Shown here: positions 37,159 through 47,822 of the stretch, in pieces
Layout of the letters: each line of letters starts with the position of its first letter
Position numbering within the stretch: the first letter of the stretch is position 1
Made by a program: the position numbers and the translations under genes
NCBI RefSeq assembly: GCF_002000085.1
Contig: NZ_MUZU01000001.1
Location: 248,001-312,000, forward strand
Length of the DNA: 64,000 nt
Reading direction: 5' to 3'
DNA from: Pseudocolwellia agarivorans
GTDB lineage: Bacteria; Pseudomonadota; Gammaproteobacteria; Enterobacterales; Alteromonadaceae
The notes under the pieces: model-generated
Database searches by the model: none
Told to the model about the DNA's origin: nothing
Seen by the model: only the letters and a program-made list of their open reading frames with translations

Positions 37159-39966
37159 ATGAAATGTGAAGCGCTCCAACAGTTAATTAGCATCCCTTTT
37201 CCATGTATTGCGGTGACTAAAAATTATCAGATAATTGCTTCTAATGAACTCGCATTAAAGTTATTAACTATTACAGCAGAACTTACAGAAAATAATGCAC
37301 TTTTTGATTTGTTTTCCCCTTTTGATACAAATATAAGCATTGAAGGATTTATTGATAATCCGCAAGCCCCATCACATATTTACTTATCATATAAAAATAA
37401 AAACACTTTTAACTCTATATATAAAGCCAGTATTAGCCCTTTAAATAACAATTATCGTTTAATTTTATTATCGTTAGAAGAAAATTGGCAGTACAAATAT
37501 CAACAAGAAAGTATCTATTTATCTAGGTTAATCAATTCAATTGAAAGCAGTAATGTTGGAATTTGGGAATTAGACATTGCTCAGCAATCTGCAGTGTTTT
37601 CAGCAAAGTTCAAAGAATTACTCCAAATAGAATCCCATGATATTTATTCATGGGATATGTTTAAAAAGGCTATATTCCAAGATGACTTGGTACTGTTCGA
37701 AATATTTTTAAAGTCTCATATTCAATCAAAATCGCCACTTAATTTTGAATTTAGAATGGAGATAAACAAGCAAACCTACTGGTTTAATATAAAAGGAGAA
37801 ACATTTTATCAAAATGGAGAGCCCAAAACGATAATAGGTACACTAACTGATTGCACCCTAAACAAAGAAATTCTTAACAACTTGAATGACGCAATAGAAA
37901 GTAAAAACATTACCATGAAAGCCGGTAAAATAGGGACTTGGTGTATTAGACTTATCAATAATGAATGGCATTGTGAGTGGGATCACTTTGCTAATGAAAT
38001 GTTTGGTTTAAAAACAGAAGATATTGGAGTACTAGATAAATGGGTATCTATTATTCACCCAGAAGACAGAGAAAAAATGGGGAATATCACACGTTATTCT
38101 TTTAGTACAGGTGAAGATTTATCCTTTAAATATCGTATTATACTTAAAGATAAATCCATTAAGTACTTCCAAAGTATTGGTCGAGCGGTGAGTAATGATT
38201 TAGGTGAAGTCTACCGTTTAGATGGAATTTGTATTGATGAAACAGAAATACAAGAAGCAGAAAAAAAACTTAAAAAGTTAAATGCTCAACTTGAAGAGCG
38301 TGTTTCAGAACGTACCGCTGAATTAATAAAAGCCAAAGAACATGCTGAAAATGCAAGTCAGATAAAATCAGACTTTCTTTCTATGATGAGCCATGAACTG
38401 AGAACACCTATGAATGGCGTGATAGGCTCATTAGACTTACTTACGGGAACAAAACAAACACCAGAATCAAAAGATTTAATTGATACTGCAAAAACTTCCG
38501 CTGAAAACCTTGTATTTATTTTAAACGATATATTGGATATCAATAAAATTGAAGCAGGAAAATTAGAACTAGAAGAACGTGTTTTTTCAATATCAGAAGT
38601 TATTGATAATGTAATTAAAGTATTTATTCCTGTTGCAATAAAAAGGGATATATCTTTACACGTTTTTGAAGACCCCGATACTCCCATGTTTATTACAGGC
38701 GATCCAATGCGGGTACGTCAAATTCTATTTAACCTTATTGGTAACGCATTAAAGTTCACAAGTTCATCTTTTAAGAAATTGGGAGAAGTTAGCCTTGTAA
38801 CCACGATAAAACAGAAAAAAAATACTTCAGGAATCATCAGCTTAAAAATAATAGACAATGGTATTGGGATTGATAAAAAAAACCAAGAAAAGCTATTCAA
38901 ACCATTTATACAAGCTGAACGTTCGACAACCAGACAATATGGGGGGACAGGATTAGGACTTGCCATTTGTGGGAAACTAACTGAAATGATGGGAGGAAAA
39001 ATAACCTTAATCAGTGAAAAAGGTAAAGGTTCTAGTTTTGATGCTGAACTCCCCTTCTTAAAATCACAAGAAACAATCGCGATGGATATCGAATCTTTAT
39101 CTAATATTAAAATTTCAATTATCGATTGCAACGAAAAACTTACCAATAAAGCAAAGGTTTTTAGCCACTATTTAACCTACGAAGGTGCTCATGTTAACAG
39201 CTATACATTAAGTGAATACGTTAAAAGCAAAGATAACTTCGATATATTGTTAATTCTATTAAACAATAACGAAACCAATATACAAACCATTCTACATTTA
39301 CTTAAAGAGATAAAAGACAAAAGCCGTATCACCATTGCAGTAAATAGAAAATCAATAGATACAGCACGAAAAGCTTTTAAAAATATTCGAGTAAGTTGCT
39401 CTGAACCCATGACAAGAATTCAACTCGTTCAATGCATGCAACATACTTGGCAAAGTGGTTTTGAACTTAACCTAGACGAATTAGATTTAAGCTCCTTAGA
39501 GCTTGACGAAGATGAAAATAACGATGTATTAGGATTAGATGAACTCGATTTTGACTTTGATATTACAGAAGAAAACAATCATAAAAAAAGTACTCAAGCC
39601 AGTATACTCGTTGTTGAAGATAATCCCTTAAATCAAAAGCTCATCGTAAAGCAACTCGATAGATTAGGATACAAATGTGAGCTTGCGGATGACGGCTTAC
39701 AAGGAAAAATAAAATGGGAAGAAGGAAACTATCAGCTTATTTTAACTGATTGTCACATGCCAAATATTGACGGTTACGAAATGACCAAGCAAATCAGAAC
39801 CTTAGAAAAATCCCAACAAAAACAAGCAACACCTATTATTGCAGTAACAGGTGCAGCCATGAGTGGTGATGCTGAATATTGCATTGCTTCAGGAATGAAT
39901 GATTTTTTAAGTAAACCCATTCAGTTATCAGATTTAAGAGCAATGCTCAAAAAATGGTATAAATAA
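37159..39966 (+). CDS. Hybrid sensor histidine kinase with PAS domains
   Basis: 935 residues, no membrane segment, so cytoplasmic. Three PAS-like regions occupy about 5-110, 120-235 and 250-370, followed by a coiled coil (LNAQLEERVSERTAELIKAK). The HisKA box SMMSHELRTPMNG has phospho-His412. HATPase motifs are intact: FNLIGNALKFT, DNGIGI, GGTGLGLAI. After a degenerate receiver-like linker and an acidic stretch, a true receiver (ILVVEDNPLNQK, Asp864, K in SKP) ends the protein. The ATG at 37159 is preferred over GTG at 37153 because AGG lies eight bases upstream. It heads a three-gene phosphorelay. Confidence 0.92.
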   Translation: MKCEALQQLISIPFPCIAVTKNYQIIASNELALKLLTITAELTENNALFDLFSPFDTNISIEGFIDNPQAPSHIYLSYKNKNTFNSIYKASISPLNNNYRLILLSLEENWQYKYQQESIYLSRLINSIESSNVGIWELDIAQQSAVFSAKFKELLQIESHDIYSWDMFKKAIFQDDLVLFEIFLKSHIQSKSPLNFEFRMEINKQTYWFNIKGETFYQNGEPKTIIGTLTDCTLNKEILNNLNDAIESKNITMKAGKIGTWCIRLINNEWHCEWDHFANEMFGLKTEDIGVLDKWVSIIHPEDREKMGNITRYSFSTGEDLSFKYRIILKDKSIKYFQSIGRAVSNDLGEVYRLDGICIDETEIQEAEKKLKKLNAQLEERVSERTAELIKAKEHAENASQIKSDFLSMMSHELRTPMNGVIGSLDLLTGTKQTPESKDLIDTAKTSAENLVFILNDILDINKIEAGKLELEERVFSISEVIDNVIKVFIPVAIKRDISLHVFEDPDTPMFITGDPMRVRQILFNLIGNALKFTSSSFKKLGEVSLVTTIKQKKNTSGIISLKIIDNGIGIDKKNQEKLFKPFIQAERSTTRQYGGTGLGLAICGKLTEMMGGKITLISEKGKGSSFDAELPFLKSQETIAMDIESLSNIKISIIDCNEKLTNKAKVFSHYLTYEGAHVNSYTLSEYVKSKDNFDILLILLNNNETNIQTILHLLKEIKDKSRITIAVNRKSIDTARKAFKNIRVSCSEPMTRIQLVQCMQHTWQSGFELNLDELDLSSLELDEDENNDVLGLDELDFDFDITEENNHKKSTQASILVVEDNPLNQKLIVKQLDRLGYKCELADDGLQGKIKWEEGNYQLILTDCHMPNIDGYEMTKQIRTLEKSQQKQATPIIAVTGAAMSGDAEYCIASGMNDFLSKPIQLSDLRAMLKKWYK

Positions 39967-40313
39967 TGACAGAGAATCAATTAAAAATAGTTAATAAAAA
40001 CACTATGTTTGAGCTTGTTGGCGATGACGCAGAGTTAATAAAAAGATTTCAAATAGAGTTTTTACAACAAGCAAAGCAATCTATAACTAAACTAAGTAGC
40101 GCCTATAGTGAAAGTGATTTCAAGCTCATAAAAGAAGAAGCTCACTTTCTAAAAACCTCAGCTAAAGCAATAGGTGCAGAACAAACAGCAGATTATTTAC
40201 AAAAATTAGAAGACACTTCTATACTTAATGATAAAAACAAATGTAAGGAACTCATCATTTTAATTAATAACTCAATTAAGCAAGTGTACGGAGTAATAAA
40301 AAATGAAAGCTAA
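39966..40313 (+). CDS. HPt phosphotransfer protein
   Basis: 115 residues, a helical bundle with the HPt motif EEAHFLKTSAKAIGA; His60 is the phosphoacceptor. It is a stand-alone HPt domain, expected to carry phosphate from the receiver of the hybrid kinase to the receiver protein encoded next. It overlaps the kinase stop by one base and the next gene by 11 bases, so the three are tightly coupled. Confidence 0.88.
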   Translation: MTENQLKIVNKNTMFELVGDDAELIKRFQIEFLQQAKQSITKLSSAYSESDFKLIKEEAHFLKTSAKAIGAEQTADYLQKLEDTSILNDKNKCKELIILINNSIKQVYGVIKNES

Positions 40314-41565
40314 GCCCTTACCGGTAGGAAGCCGCCACCCCAAAGTAGTGATGATCGTCGACAGTGACGAAGACACCTCAGGAGCCGCTAATATTTTAGC
40401 CACTCATATAGATGAATACAGAACGCTAACTCTAGATGAAGATACCGCTGAATATCTTAATCAGATAGCCCCTTCGGTTATCCTATTTGCATTGTCTAAC
40501 GTAGAAAAATCGGTGGAGTATTACACCTTTTTAGTAGAAGAATCTCAACTTAATCATATACATTACAGTATTGTATTATGTAATAACAAAGAGTCTTCTT
40601 TAGCCTTTCGATGCTGTATGAAAAACCTTTTTGATAATTATTTTGTATATCAACCCTTATATGAAAGATTAAGATTACTTATGGTTGTACAAAGCGGCTT
40701 AACTCAAACTCAAGCTGATAGTAAAATACAAACAGACAGTGAAGAGTTAAGTGAACAAATAGATGAAGAGCTTTCAGCTCTGATTGATGAAGGCAGTCGT
40801 TGTAAACAACATTTATTAAAAAAGATATTACAAAGTGGTGAAGACATATCTAAAGTACCTTCTTCCGATTTAATCAACAATGCACAAGAAATTAACTCAC
40901 CACAAGAGTTATTACAAAATATAACAAAAGATCATGTACATCCTTTATTGCATTTACTTGAAGAAGATATTCGTAAAAGTCTTGATAATATAATCGCGCA
41001 ACTCGTTTCACAACAGAAGTCACTAAAAGAAAGCCTGCCAGTAAAAAAACAAAAAAGAAAAGGTTTAATTACTCATGTTGCCTCCATTAAAAAGAGAGAT
41101 AATACCGAGCAAGATACTAATGAGTTGAATGATGAGGAAGTATTACCCGTAGAAGAGCCTACTGTAAAAAATGTTTTAACTCATTCTATTTTAGTGGTGG
41201 AAGACAACAAGTTATACCGAGATATGATCACTAATGTACTTTTAAAAGAAAACTATCATGTTGATGAAGCTGAAGACGGTTTATGCGCATTAGATAAAAT
41301 TAAAAAAAGTCGTTATGACCTAATATTAATGGATTTATTTATGCCTAATTTGGATGGATTAAATGCCACTAAAAAAATCCGTCAACTTTCAGAAGGAATC
41401 GACACCCCGGTTATTGCATTAACAGGAAATAAAAACAAAGAATTGGTAAAAAAATGGGCCCATTACGGCTTAAAAGGTTACATTATCAAGCCATCAACTA
41501 AAAATGAAATACTATCTGTAGTGAAAAAAAATCTCACGGTGTCTACAGAACATCACGATGCGTAA
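40303..41565 (+). CDS. Tandem-receiver response regulator without DNA-binding domain
   Basis: 420 residues. Residues about 13-125 form a receiver-like domain that keeps the acidic pocket (VDSDED) but has Ala63 in place of the phosphoacceptor Asp (PSVILFALSN). A helical, charged linker follows. Residues about 290-410 are an intact receiver: SILVVEDNKLYRD, Asp344 in LILMDLFMP, and K in YIIKPS. No helix-turn-helix, GGDEF, EAL or other output domain is present, so output must be by protein contact. Third gene of the phosphorelay operon. Confidence 0.87.
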   Translation: MKAKPLPVGSRHPKVVMIVDSDEDTSGAANILATHIDEYRTLTLDEDTAEYLNQIAPSVILFALSNVEKSVEYYTFLVEESQLNHIHYSIVLCNNKESSLAFRCCMKNLFDNYFVYQPLYERLRLLMVVQSGLTQTQADSKIQTDSEELSEQIDEELSALIDEGSRCKQHLLKKILQSGEDISKVPSSDLINNAQEINSPQELLQNITKDHVHPLLHLLEEDIRKSLDNIIAQLVSQQKSLKESLPVKKQKRKGLITHVASIKKRDNTEQDTNELNDEEVLPVEEPTVKNVLTHSILVVEDNKLYRDMITNVLLKENYHVDEAEDGLCALDKIKKSRYDLILMDLFMPNLDGLNATKKIRQLSEGIDTPVIALTGNKNKELVKKWAHYGLKGYIIKPSTKNEILSVVKKNLTVSTEHHDA

Positions 41566-41615
41566 AAGTTAAAAACTCATCGTTATCGTGTAAATATGTA
41601 AAGTGTTCATATAAC

Positions 41616-41792
41616 ATATATCCCCGTAACCATTCAAAATACAGGTTTCAGTGGAGACTAAAAAAACGCTTGAGAAAAATCACTTTATCAACAAAGCTTT
41701 TTACAAAGAAACGACCATTATTACAAAACATTGTCTTGAATTAATATCGCTCAAGTACTCTAAAATAGCCCCTGGATTGGTCACGGGTATAT
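41616..41792. repeat. Dispersed ATATACCCGT-type repeat, copy C
   Basis: Left end ATATATCCCCGTAACCATTC with CAGGTTTCAGTGGAGACTAA, then CGCTTGAG.AAAATCACTTTATCAACAAAGCT, an internal insertion of about 80 bases, then TAAAATAGCCCCTGGATTGG and the inverted end TCACGGGTATAT. It fills most of the gap between two convergent genes and stops three bases before the stop codon of the minus-strand gene. Confidence 0.65.
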
Positions 41793-41795
41793 GAA

Positions 41796-44489
41796 CTACT
41801 TTAGATAATTTGCTAACAAGTTTCGAAGGTTTTCAGTTGTCATAGGTAATACCATATAAGACGTAAATTTATGGTTAACTAAAGACAACATCTTATTTTC
41901 TAATGCTTGATTAAAAAGAGCTATCGTAGGTGTACGTGAAAATTCTCCTTTTATTGGGCTAGGTATTGCCGCTATATTCATATCACTTTCCGAGCAATCA
42001 AAAATAACCAAATGATATTCTTTCGTGGAGAGTTTTGCGTCAATCTCTTTAACATCAGTAATAACATCCACATAAAACTTTAAAGATACTAACTGTCGAT
42101 ATAAATTTTTATTGGTTTTATTTTTTCCTTCTACAAATAAAATACGCTTAACATTTAAGGCTGTATTATGATTTATAGACGGTATATTAAAGCGCCCTAA
42201 CCCAACTTCTTGCTCTTGCGATATTTTCACTTTTACAGAAACATGTATCATCGACTCACCCGAAGGAAGTTGAGCAATGTTAATGTTACCTCCCAATTTA
42301 TTACAAAGCTCTTTTGCCATTTCCATTCTCAAATTAAACTTTATACCCTCAGGATTATTATTTATAACAACGGAAGCGTCTTGAATCGAATTATTTGTTC
42401 TAAGTGCATGTAAAACAAATACTATTGTTGCACTGTTTTGATGATGAAAATGAACTTTAACAGAGATACAAATATTATTATTATCAAGCAACTCTTTTGC
42501 GTTTTCGGCACAAGTAATAAATACTTGTTGCAATCGTAACTCGTCAGATTCAATAAACTGAGGAACATCTTCTTGAATTAAAAATTTAATATTTTTTGCT
42601 TGTGCTTCTACTATTTCTTCCATTCTTTTTAAGAACAAAATAAAATCAAACGATTGATTATTAAGAGTTAATCTACCTGATTCAATACTTGATAATTCAT
42701 TTAACGTATCAATTAACTGCTCTAAATTAAGCGATGCATTTGAAATATTATCAATATATTCTTTTTCAATTTCCGCTAGATTTTTCTTTGGAAAGACCTC
42801 AATCAAACGCTTTATAACACTCAAAGGTACTCGTAATTCAGTACTTAACGATTGTAAAAAATCTGTTTTTGCTTGGTTTTCATTATCTGACTTTTCTTTA
42901 GATAAAATAAGTTCACGAGTTTTTTGAGTCACCTTATTACTCAGTTCAGTTGAATAAGCCGCCATCATTAAAATCAATAACTGAAAAACAAGTCCACCAA
43001 ATGTTCCCCCAAATAACATCATCCATGTTTGCCATGTTTTATCCTGTAATACCCAAGTATATTTTTCTGAAATTTGAGTATTCCACTTTCGAGAAAACAC
43101 ATTACTATCATACTGATTAACAAGTTTATTGGTTGCGTCAAACTCTTGCCCAATGATAGTAAAATAGTCATGGTTGTTAACATCTTTTATTAATAAATTA
43201 ATATTGTTCTCATTAATAAAACGATCAATGTTATTAAAAAGGGATGATATTCTTACTACAGCAACTACCACGCCTGACGTTGAGCTTTTCCCCTTTTGGT
43301 TATATTTACCAAAATCAGGCGTTAAATTACTATTATATACAGGTAAAACGATCAAAATAGCAGGGTTTGTAAAATCACCTTCAATCATGTTAATCGGTAA
43401 TGTTGCCGAAATTTCCCCGGAGTTTATAGCCTCTTCTATCGCATTTTTTTTATCAATATGACTAAGTAAATCGATACCTAAAATTTCTTCATTTTGGTAT
43501 CGAGGAAAAACATATTGAACAGGCATATAAATAGGTGCATCGTTAATCTTTACCGTATTTCCCATAAGGGTTTGTTGGCTAATCACATAATGTGTATCTA
43601 ACACCTCAGACATATATTTTTCATAACTATCTCTATATTTATTTTTTACTACAGGCGCCCACTCAAGTGATTCAATCATAGAAGAATCACTGAGTATATT
43701 CGCTGAAAATTGATTGAATGATTCTAAATTAATCAACTTACTTGCTTCAAAATAAGCTTTTAAAGCGTTTAGCTGTTGTTCAATAATCAGAAGCTTTCGT
43801 TCAAATTCTGTTGTTATATGTGTTTGAGCTTTATAAAAATCATCATTACGATAATGTTGATGCTGATCTTGAAAAATTTTAAAAAGCAAGGCAATAGAAA
43901 GCGCCCCTAAAACAGAAGACGTTATAACAAAAAGTTGTTTACCTTTATTAAAGTTATGCTCTTTTTTAAGAAACAATAAAACAGGGATAACAAATATTGA
44001 AATAAGAATGCTCATCGACCAAGTACGGCAGAAAATATAAAATAAATTCACATCAAATGTTTTTACAGATAAGACAGCAATGAGTACTGAAGCGAAAGCT
44101 GAAATTAAGGAAACCAGAGGGCCTATTTTAAATAAAAATACAGAAAGTTTTACTCGGCTATCCAACCATTGACCTTGAGTAACCATTTGATAAGTTAGTT
44201 TCTTTGCCCAAAGAGCTTGTAAGCAAGTGGCTAATAATGAAATCATGACAACAGCCAGCTCAAATTCAACTGACAAATAAAAATATAAAAACGTATTAAA
44301 AATAATACTCGCTAAAACAACCGAAAAAAGTTGGCGTGATCCCCATAAAATAATAATAGCGCTCGCGATACCCGCCGACGAACCTAAAAAAACTATCATA
44401 GAAAACGGTTTAATCATCATGATGGTTAACAAACACACGATAACGTACATACAAATAGCAAATACAGGCTGATAAATTTGTTTTTTCAT
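41796..44489 (-). CDS. MASE1-CHASE histidine-kinase-like protein, probably kinase-dead
   Basis: 897 residues. An N-terminal MASE1-type domain with about eight membrane helices (1-175) is followed by a helix near 185-205, a periplasmic CHASE domain (about 215-480) and another helix (about 490-515). The HisKA-like box reads TDFLQSLSTELRVPLSVI, with Thr550 where the phosphoacceptor His should be. The ATPase region keeps traces of the N box (LQQVFITCAENAKEL) but lacks recognisable G1 and G2 glycine motifs. A receiver-like end keeps Asp831 (LVIFDCSESD) but has a reduced acidic pocket (FVEGKN). The long open frame argues against a pseudogene. It converges on the phosphorelay operon. Confidence 0.85.
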   Translation of the reverse strand: MKKQIYQPVFAICMYVIVCLLTIMMIKPFSMIVFLGSSAGIASAIIILWGSRQLFSVVLASIIFNTFLYFYLSVEFELAVVMISLLATCLQALWAKKLTYQMVTQGQWLDSRVKLSVFLFKIGPLVSLISAFASVLIAVLSVKTFDVNLFYIFCRTWSMSILISIFVIPVLLFLKKEHNFNKGKQLFVITSSVLGALSIALLFKIFQDQHQHYRNDDFYKAQTHITTEFERKLLIIEQQLNALKAYFEASKLINLESFNQFSANILSDSSMIESLEWAPVVKNKYRDSYEKYMSEVLDTHYVISQQTLMGNTVKINDAPIYMPVQYVFPRYQNEEILGIDLLSHIDKKNAIEEAINSGEISATLPINMIEGDFTNPAILIVLPVYNSNLTPDFGKYNQKGKSSTSGVVVAVVRISSLFNNIDRFINENNINLLIKDVNNHDYFTIIGQEFDATNKLVNQYDSNVFSRKWNTQISEKYTWVLQDKTWQTWMMLFGGTFGGLVFQLLILMMAAYSTELSNKVTQKTRELILSKEKSDNENQAKTDFLQSLSTELRVPLSVIKRLIEVFPKKNLAEIEKEYIDNISNASLNLEQLIDTLNELSSIESGRLTLNNQSFDFILFLKRMEEIVEAQAKNIKFLIQEDVPQFIESDELRLQQVFITCAENAKELLDNNNICISVKVHFHHQNSATIVFVLHALRTNNSIQDASVVINNNPEGIKFNLRMEMAKELCNKLGGNINIAQLPSGESMIHVSVKVKISQEQEVGLGRFNIPSINHNTALNVKRILFVEGKNKTNKNLYRQLVSLKFYVDVITDVKEIDAKLSTKEYHLVIFDCSESDMNIAAIPSPIKGEFSRTPTIALFNQALENKMLSLVNHKFTSYMVLPMTTENLRNLLANYLK

Positions 44490-44699
44490 AAAGGAGTTGA
44501 ATGCGTAAAGGCCTAAAAACAGAATATTAATATACTGACAATCACTTAAACTTTATAGGTATATTTCGTTTTCATAATCAAAAATGATATGTCTTTGCAA
44601 ATAAAATATAACAAATAGCAGAATAACATTTGAGTTATAAGTACGTTCAGGTGAAAATGAACATATTTATAAATCCAATCAATTCTAAGCGGAGTAATT

Positions 44700-46679
44700 A
44701 TGACATCTCGTCAAGAACTAGCGAATGCAATACGTGCATTAAGTATGGATGCTGTTCAAAAAGCAAAATCAGGTCACCCTGGTGCACCTATGGGTATGGC
44801 TGATATAGCTGAAGTTTTATGGCGTGATTTTTTAAATCATAATCCAACAGATCCAAAATGGGTAAACCGAGACAGATTTGTTTTATCTAACGGCCATGGC
44901 TCAATGCTTATTTATTCTCTATTGCATTTAACTGGTTATGACGTATCACTTGATGATTTAAAAAACTTCCGTCAATTACATTCTAAAACACCTGGTCATC
45001 CTGAGTATGGTTACACTCCTGGCGTTGAAACAACGACAGGCCCTTTAGGTGCTGGTATTTCTAATGCTGTAGGTATGGCGATTGCCGAAAAAACGTTAGC
45101 GGCGCAATTTAACCGTGAAGATCATGCGATTGTTGATCACTTTACATACTGCTTCTTAGGCGATGGTTGTTTAATGGAAGGTATTTCTCATGAAGTATGT
45201 TCATTAGCTGGTACTTTAGGTTTAGGTAAACTTATCGCATTTTGGGATGACAACGGTATTTCAATTGATGGTGAAGTTGAAGGTTGGTTTACAGACAATA
45301 CACCAGAAAGGTTTGCTTCATACGGCTGGCACGTGATCAGTGTAGACGGTCACAATCCTGAACAAATTACAGCAGCAATTGCCGAAGCAAAATCGGTTAC
45401 CGACAAACCAACGATGATTTGTTGTAAAACAATTATTGGTTTTGGCTCACCAAACAAATCAGGTAGTCATGACTGCCACGGCGCACCTTTAGGTGACGAC
45501 GAAATAGCTGCTACACGTGAATTTTTAAATTGGCCACATGCTCCGTTTACTATCCCTGCAGATATTGCTGCACAATGGAACCAACAAGAAAAAGGCCAAG
45601 CTAAACAAGCCCAATGGAACGATGCGTTTTCTGCTTACAAATCAGCTTACCCTGAATTAGCAGCAGAATATGAACGTCGTGTTATCAAAGGTGACTTACC
45701 TGCAGAGTTCGAACAAAAAGCCAATGAATATATCGCACAATGCCAAGATAAAGCTGAAAACATTGCATCTCGTAAAGCCTCTCAAAATTCTATCGAAGCC
45801 TTTGGTCAAATCTTACCTGAATTATTAGGTGGCTCTGCAGATTTAGCGGGTTCAAACTTAACATTATGGTCTGGTTCAAAAGGCATTCAAGAAGATGCTG
45901 CTGGTAACTACATTTTTTACGGCGTACGTGAATTTGGTATGAGCGGTATTATGAACGGTATTTCTTTGCACGGTGGTTTTATTAACTACGGCGCAACTTT
46001 CATGATGTTCATGGAATATGCTAGAAATGCAGTACGTATGTCAGCACTTATGGGCATTCAAAACATTTTTGTTTATACCCATGATTCAATTGGTCAAGGT
46101 GAAGATGGTCCTACACATCAACCTGTAGAACAACTCGCTAATTTACGTAACACGCCTAATATGGTGACATGGCGTCCAGCTGATGCAACTGAGTCTGCAG
46201 TAGCATGGAAAAACGCTATTCAACGTCAAAATGCTCCTACATCACTTATCTTTTCACGCCAAGGATTACCTGCTCAATCAAGAACAACTGAGCAAGTAAA
46301 CAACATAGCTAAAGGAGCTTACATCTTAAAAGATAGTGTTGGTACACCTGAGGTTATTTTAATTGCAACGGGTTCTGAGGTAGGTATAGCGATGCAAGCG
46401 GCGGAACAACTAGGCGATAAAGTTCGCGTGGTATCTATGCCATCAACCAGCATTTTTGATGAACAAGACGCTGCATACAAAGAAGCTGTTTTACCATCTA
46501 GCGTTACGAAAAGAGTTTCTATTGAAGCTGCTCATACTGATTTTTGGTATAAATACGTAGGTTTTGCTGGAAAAATCATCGGTATGACAACATTCGGTGA
46601 ATCAGCTCCTGGTAATGTATTATTAGAGCACTTTGGTTTTACAGTAGACAATATTGTTAAAACGGTAGAAAGCCTTTAA
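44700..46679 (+). CDS. tkt: Transketolase
   Basis: 659 residues, normal length. N-terminal [21 protein letters not shown], thiamine-diphosphate motif [23 protein letters not shown] and the C-terminal [14 protein letters not shown] and [11 protein letters not shown] match bacterial transketolase. It moves C2 units between sugar phosphates in the pentose phosphate pathway. It is followed by a terminator, then epd, pgk and fba. Confidence 0.98.
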   Translation: MTSRQELANAIRALSMDAVQKAKSGHPGAPMGMADIAEVLWRDFLNHNPTDPKWVNRDRFVLSNGHGSMLIYSLLHLTGYDVSLDDLKNFRQLHSKTPGHPEYGYTPGVETTTGPLGAGISNAVGMAIAEKTLAAQFNREDHAIVDHFTYCFLGDGCLMEGISHEVCSLAGTLGLGKLIAFWDDNGISIDGEVEGWFTDNTPERFASYGWHVISVDGHNPEQITAAIAEAKSVTDKPTMICCKTIIGFGSPNKSGSHDCHGAPLGDDEIAATREFLNWPHAPFTIPADIAAQWNQQEKGQAKQAQWNDAFSAYKSAYPELAAEYERRVIKGDLPAEFEQKANEYIAQCQDKAENIASRKASQNSIEAFGQILPELLGGSADLAGSNLTLWSGSKGIQEDAAGNYIFYGVREFGMSGIMNGISLHGGFINYGATFMMFMEYARNAVRMSALMGIQNIFVYTHDSIGQGEDGPTHQPVEQLANLRNTPNMVTWRPADATESAVAWKNAIQRQNAPTSLIFSRQGLPAQSRTTEQVNNIAKGAYILKDSVGTPEVILIATGSEVGIAMQAAEQLGDKVRVVSMPSTSIFDEQDAAYKEAVLPSSVTKRVSIEAAHTDFWYKYVGFAGKIIGMTTFGESAPGNVLLEHFGFTVDNIVKTVESL

Positions 46680-46694
46680 TTTTAATTTTTAAAC

Positions 46695-46725
46695 AAAAGA
46701 ACCTGTTTTGCAGGTTCTTTTTTAT
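46695..46725 (+). terminator. Intrinsic terminator of tkt
   Basis: AAAGAACCTG, loop TTTT, CAGGTTCTTT followed by further T residues, 16 bases after the tkt stop. epd begins only 13 bases beyond, so some read-through or a promoter within tkt is likely. Confidence 0.85.
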
Positions 46726-46737
46726 TTTGTAGTTTAT

Positions 46738-47757
46738 ATGCCTGTAAATATTGCCATAAATGGTTTTGGAAGAATTGGTCGTAATGTTGCTAGAGCTTTA
46801 TTTGAAAGCAACAGAACAGATGAATTTAATCTAGTCGCTATTAATGAAATTGCAACACCCGAAGGTATTGCTCACTTATTAAAATACGACTCAACTCACG
46901 GACGCTTCTCTTGTCCTGTAGAACTTCACAATGAGAACTTACTGATCGATGGTAAACTTACTCACTTATCTCACGAAAAACAATTATCTAACCTTCCTTG
47001 GGCTAAACACCAAGTAGATATAGTACTTGAATGTACCGGTAAATTTGATCAATACGATCAAGGTGAACAACACTTAAAACAAGGTGCGAAGAAAGTATTA
47101 TATTCACACCCCGCCTCAAGTGATGCAGAAGTTGACGCTACGATTATATATGGTGTTAACCACCACCTTTTGTCTCAGAAACACAATATTGTTTCTAACG
47201 GTTCATGCACAACAAATTGCGTAGTCCCTGTTATTAATGCTATTGATGACGCTTTTGGTGTGGAAAGTGGAACAATAACCACTATTCACTCATCAATGCA
47301 TGATCAACAAGTTATTGATGCTTACCATCCTGATTTAAGAAGAGCCAGAGCGGCAAGCCATTCAATTATTCCTGTAGATACTAAACTTGCTATTGGTATT
47401 GAGAGAATATTACCCAAGTTTTCAGGTCGTTTTGAAGCCATTGCCGTACGTGTACCAACCATAAATGTAACAGCAATGGATTTAAGCTTAACCGTGTCTA
47501 AAGATGTAGATATAAAAGCAATTAACCAAGCAATACAGAACAGCCAAAATAATGGCCTACAAGGCATATTAGGGTATACCGAAGAACCTTTAGTTTCTGT
47601 TGATTTCAATCATGACCCACATTCATGTATCGTCGACGGTAACCAAACACGTGTTAGTCATAAACGCCTAGTTAAACTATTAATATGGTGTGACAACGAA
47701 TGGGGCTTTGCTAACAGAATGTTAGATACCGCAAGCATTATGGCTAAGTATCTTTAA
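46738..47757 (+). CDS. epd: Erythrose-4-phosphate dehydrogenase
   Basis: 339 residues. [20 protein letters not shown] gives the Rossmann start; the catalytic motif reads SNGSCTTNC, and [20 protein letters not shown] with [10 protein letters not shown] are characteristic of Epd rather than GapA. It oxidises erythrose-4-phosphate for pyridoxal phosphate synthesis. The ATG at 46738 is used because the frame upstream runs through the tkt terminator. The epd-pgk-fba order is typical of gammaproteobacteria. Confidence 0.94.
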   Translation: MPVNIAINGFGRIGRNVARALFESNRTDEFNLVAINEIATPEGIAHLLKYDSTHGRFSCPVELHNENLLIDGKLTHLSHEKQLSNLPWAKHQVDIVLECTGKFDQYDQGEQHLKQGAKKVLYSHPASSDAEVDATIIYGVNHHLLSQKHNIVSNGSCTTNCVVPVINAIDDAFGVESGTITTIHSSMHDQQVIDAYHPDLRRARAASHSIIPVDTKLAIGIERILPKFSGRFEAIAVRVPTINVTAMDLSLTVSKDVDIKAINQAIQNSQNNGLQGILGYTEEPLVSVDFNHDPHSCIVDGNQTRVSHKRLVKLLIWCDNEWGFANRMLDTASIMAKYL

Positions 47758-47822
47758 AACAAAGCTACACATTAACAATTTAATTTAACAATTTTAATTT
47801 AACAAAATTATAGGGATCCAAA

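Noticed and set aside
46708-46737. Longer epd start at 46708
   Set aside because: The extension would be translated from the tkt terminator hairpin and does not match the Epd N-terminus.
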